Shown piece after piece: positions 63,631 through 64,000 of a stretch of DNA of 64,000 nucleotides (its first letter is position 1; the number at the start of each line of letters is the position of its first letter). The notes below the pieces were generated by a model. It ran no database searches and was not told where the DNA came from. It was given only the letters and a program-made list of their open reading frames with translations. The stretch is from Streptomyces sp. Ru72 (GTDB lineage Bacteria > Actinomycetota > Actinomycetes > Streptomycetales > Streptomycetaceae). The stretch is from NCBI RefSeq assembly GCF_002920635.1, contig NZ_PQSR01000009.1:80219-144218 (forward strand). The letters are read 5' to 3'. The translations under genes were made by a program, and so were the position numbers.

Positions 63631-64000
63631 ATGACGGAAGACCGGCGTTCGGACGAGGCGCGGGCGGAGCGGCTGATGCGTATGGGCCAGCCGCCCCGCA
63701 ACCGGCGCGAGCTGCTGCGCAAGTCCCTGTGGATAGGCGTCTGGCTCATCTTCCTGAGCTCGCCGGTCCAGGATCTCGCCTCCGGCCGCCACACCACCGG
63801 GGGCACCGTGGCGGGCTGGCTGGGCCTGGCGGCCTTCGTCGGGGTCTATCTCTCGCTGGTCTTCCGGAACATCGGCAGGCCGTACACCCAGCGGTTCCTC
63901 GCCGGGATACTCGTCGCCCTGGCCGTCCTCGCCGCGCTGCTGAACCTCACGCTCGGCGCGTCGCACTGGCTGGGGCTGTTCGTCTACGTCTCCGTGGCCT
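63631..64000 (+). CDS. Sensor histidine kinase, N-terminal part (3' end outside window)
   Basis: About 123 residues are visible before the window ends. After a charged start (MTEDRRSDEARAERLMRM) there are three to four membrane segments (WIGVWLIFLSSPV, VAGWLGLAAFVGVYLSLVF, LAGILVALAVLAALLNLTLGA), the arrangement of DesK/LiaS-type kinases with HisKA_3 domains. The ATG at 63631 has AAGG 10 nt upstream; the GTG at 63622 overlaps the permease stop and adds three residues. The catalytic domain and a response regulator should follow. Confidence 0.8.
   Translation, partial: MTEDRRSDEARAERLMRMGQPPRNRRELLRKSLWIGVWLIFLSSPVQDLASGRHTTGGTVAGWLGLAAFVGVYLSLVFRNIGRPYTQRFLAGILVALAVLAALLNLTLGASHWLGLFVYVSVA

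Overview
The window is high-GC actinobacterial DNA with the signature of a Streptomyces chromosome. GC-rich third positions are nearly universal, GTG and TTG starts are common, and genes are densely coupled by 4-bp and 8-bp overlaps. There is a mycothiol biosynthesis gene (mshB), several SpoIIE-type phosphatases, and rare TTA leucine codons confined to three genes. The layout from typA through oligopeptide permeases, an S9 peptidase and a small membrane protein to mshB fits my recollection of the S. coelicolor bldK region. That is memory, not a search, so bldK symbols are not assigned.

Region 1 (1-10.7 kb) holds envelope and secreted functions. It has the N-terminal part of a large secreted DNRLRE/LamG-like protein, a membrane M48 metallopeptidase coupled to a small membrane-associated protein, a two-domain VOC protein, a secreted zinc amidase (PGRP fold) and a secreted serine beta-lactamase-like hydrolase. 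The M48 peptidase and the serine hydrolase carry early TTA codons.

Region 2 (10.9-24.6 kb) is a signalling hub. It contains a Cache-PAS-GAF-PP2C-HATPase protein, an orphan solute-binding lipoprotein, and an APC amino-acid permease fused in one open frame to a PP2C phosphatase and a HATPase module. The fusion follows a threonine-synthase-like PLP enzyme. A GntR/UTRA regulator, a SPOR-like mini-protein, a Nudix hydrolase, a free-standing HATPase anti-sigma-type protein and a PAS-PAS-GAF-PP2C-HATPase protein complete it. No sigma factor or STAS antagonist lies nearby. The permease fusion is the most unusual gene in the window.

Region 3 (24.6-31.8 kb) has a coiled-coil membrane protein resembling the rear of TPM-domain proteins, a compact three-gene unit (small membrane protein, phosphotransferase, second related membrane protein whose stop codon is missing), and a four-gene succinate dehydrogenase operon on the minus strand.

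Region 4 (32.2-57.2 kb) is a peptide-import island: an orphan family-5 solute-binding lipoprotein, typA, and three complete five-gene Opp/Dpp-type ABC transporters. Copies 1 and 3 (plus strand) are close paralogues. Copy 2 (minus strand, between them) is divergent, with a TTA codon in the signal peptide of its binding protein and a C-terminal membrane anchor. A cytoplasmic S9 peptidase follows, which could degrade imported peptides.

Region 5 (57.4-64.0 kb) holds a 64-residue membrane protein, mshB, a DUF6113-like membrane protein, a Gly/Pro-rich single-pass protein with a putative peptidoglycan-binding ectodomain, and an ABC exporter followed by a histidine kinase cut by the window end. A strong palindromic operator candidate precedes the exporter. 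No rRNA, tRNA, CRISPR array or insertion sequence was found.
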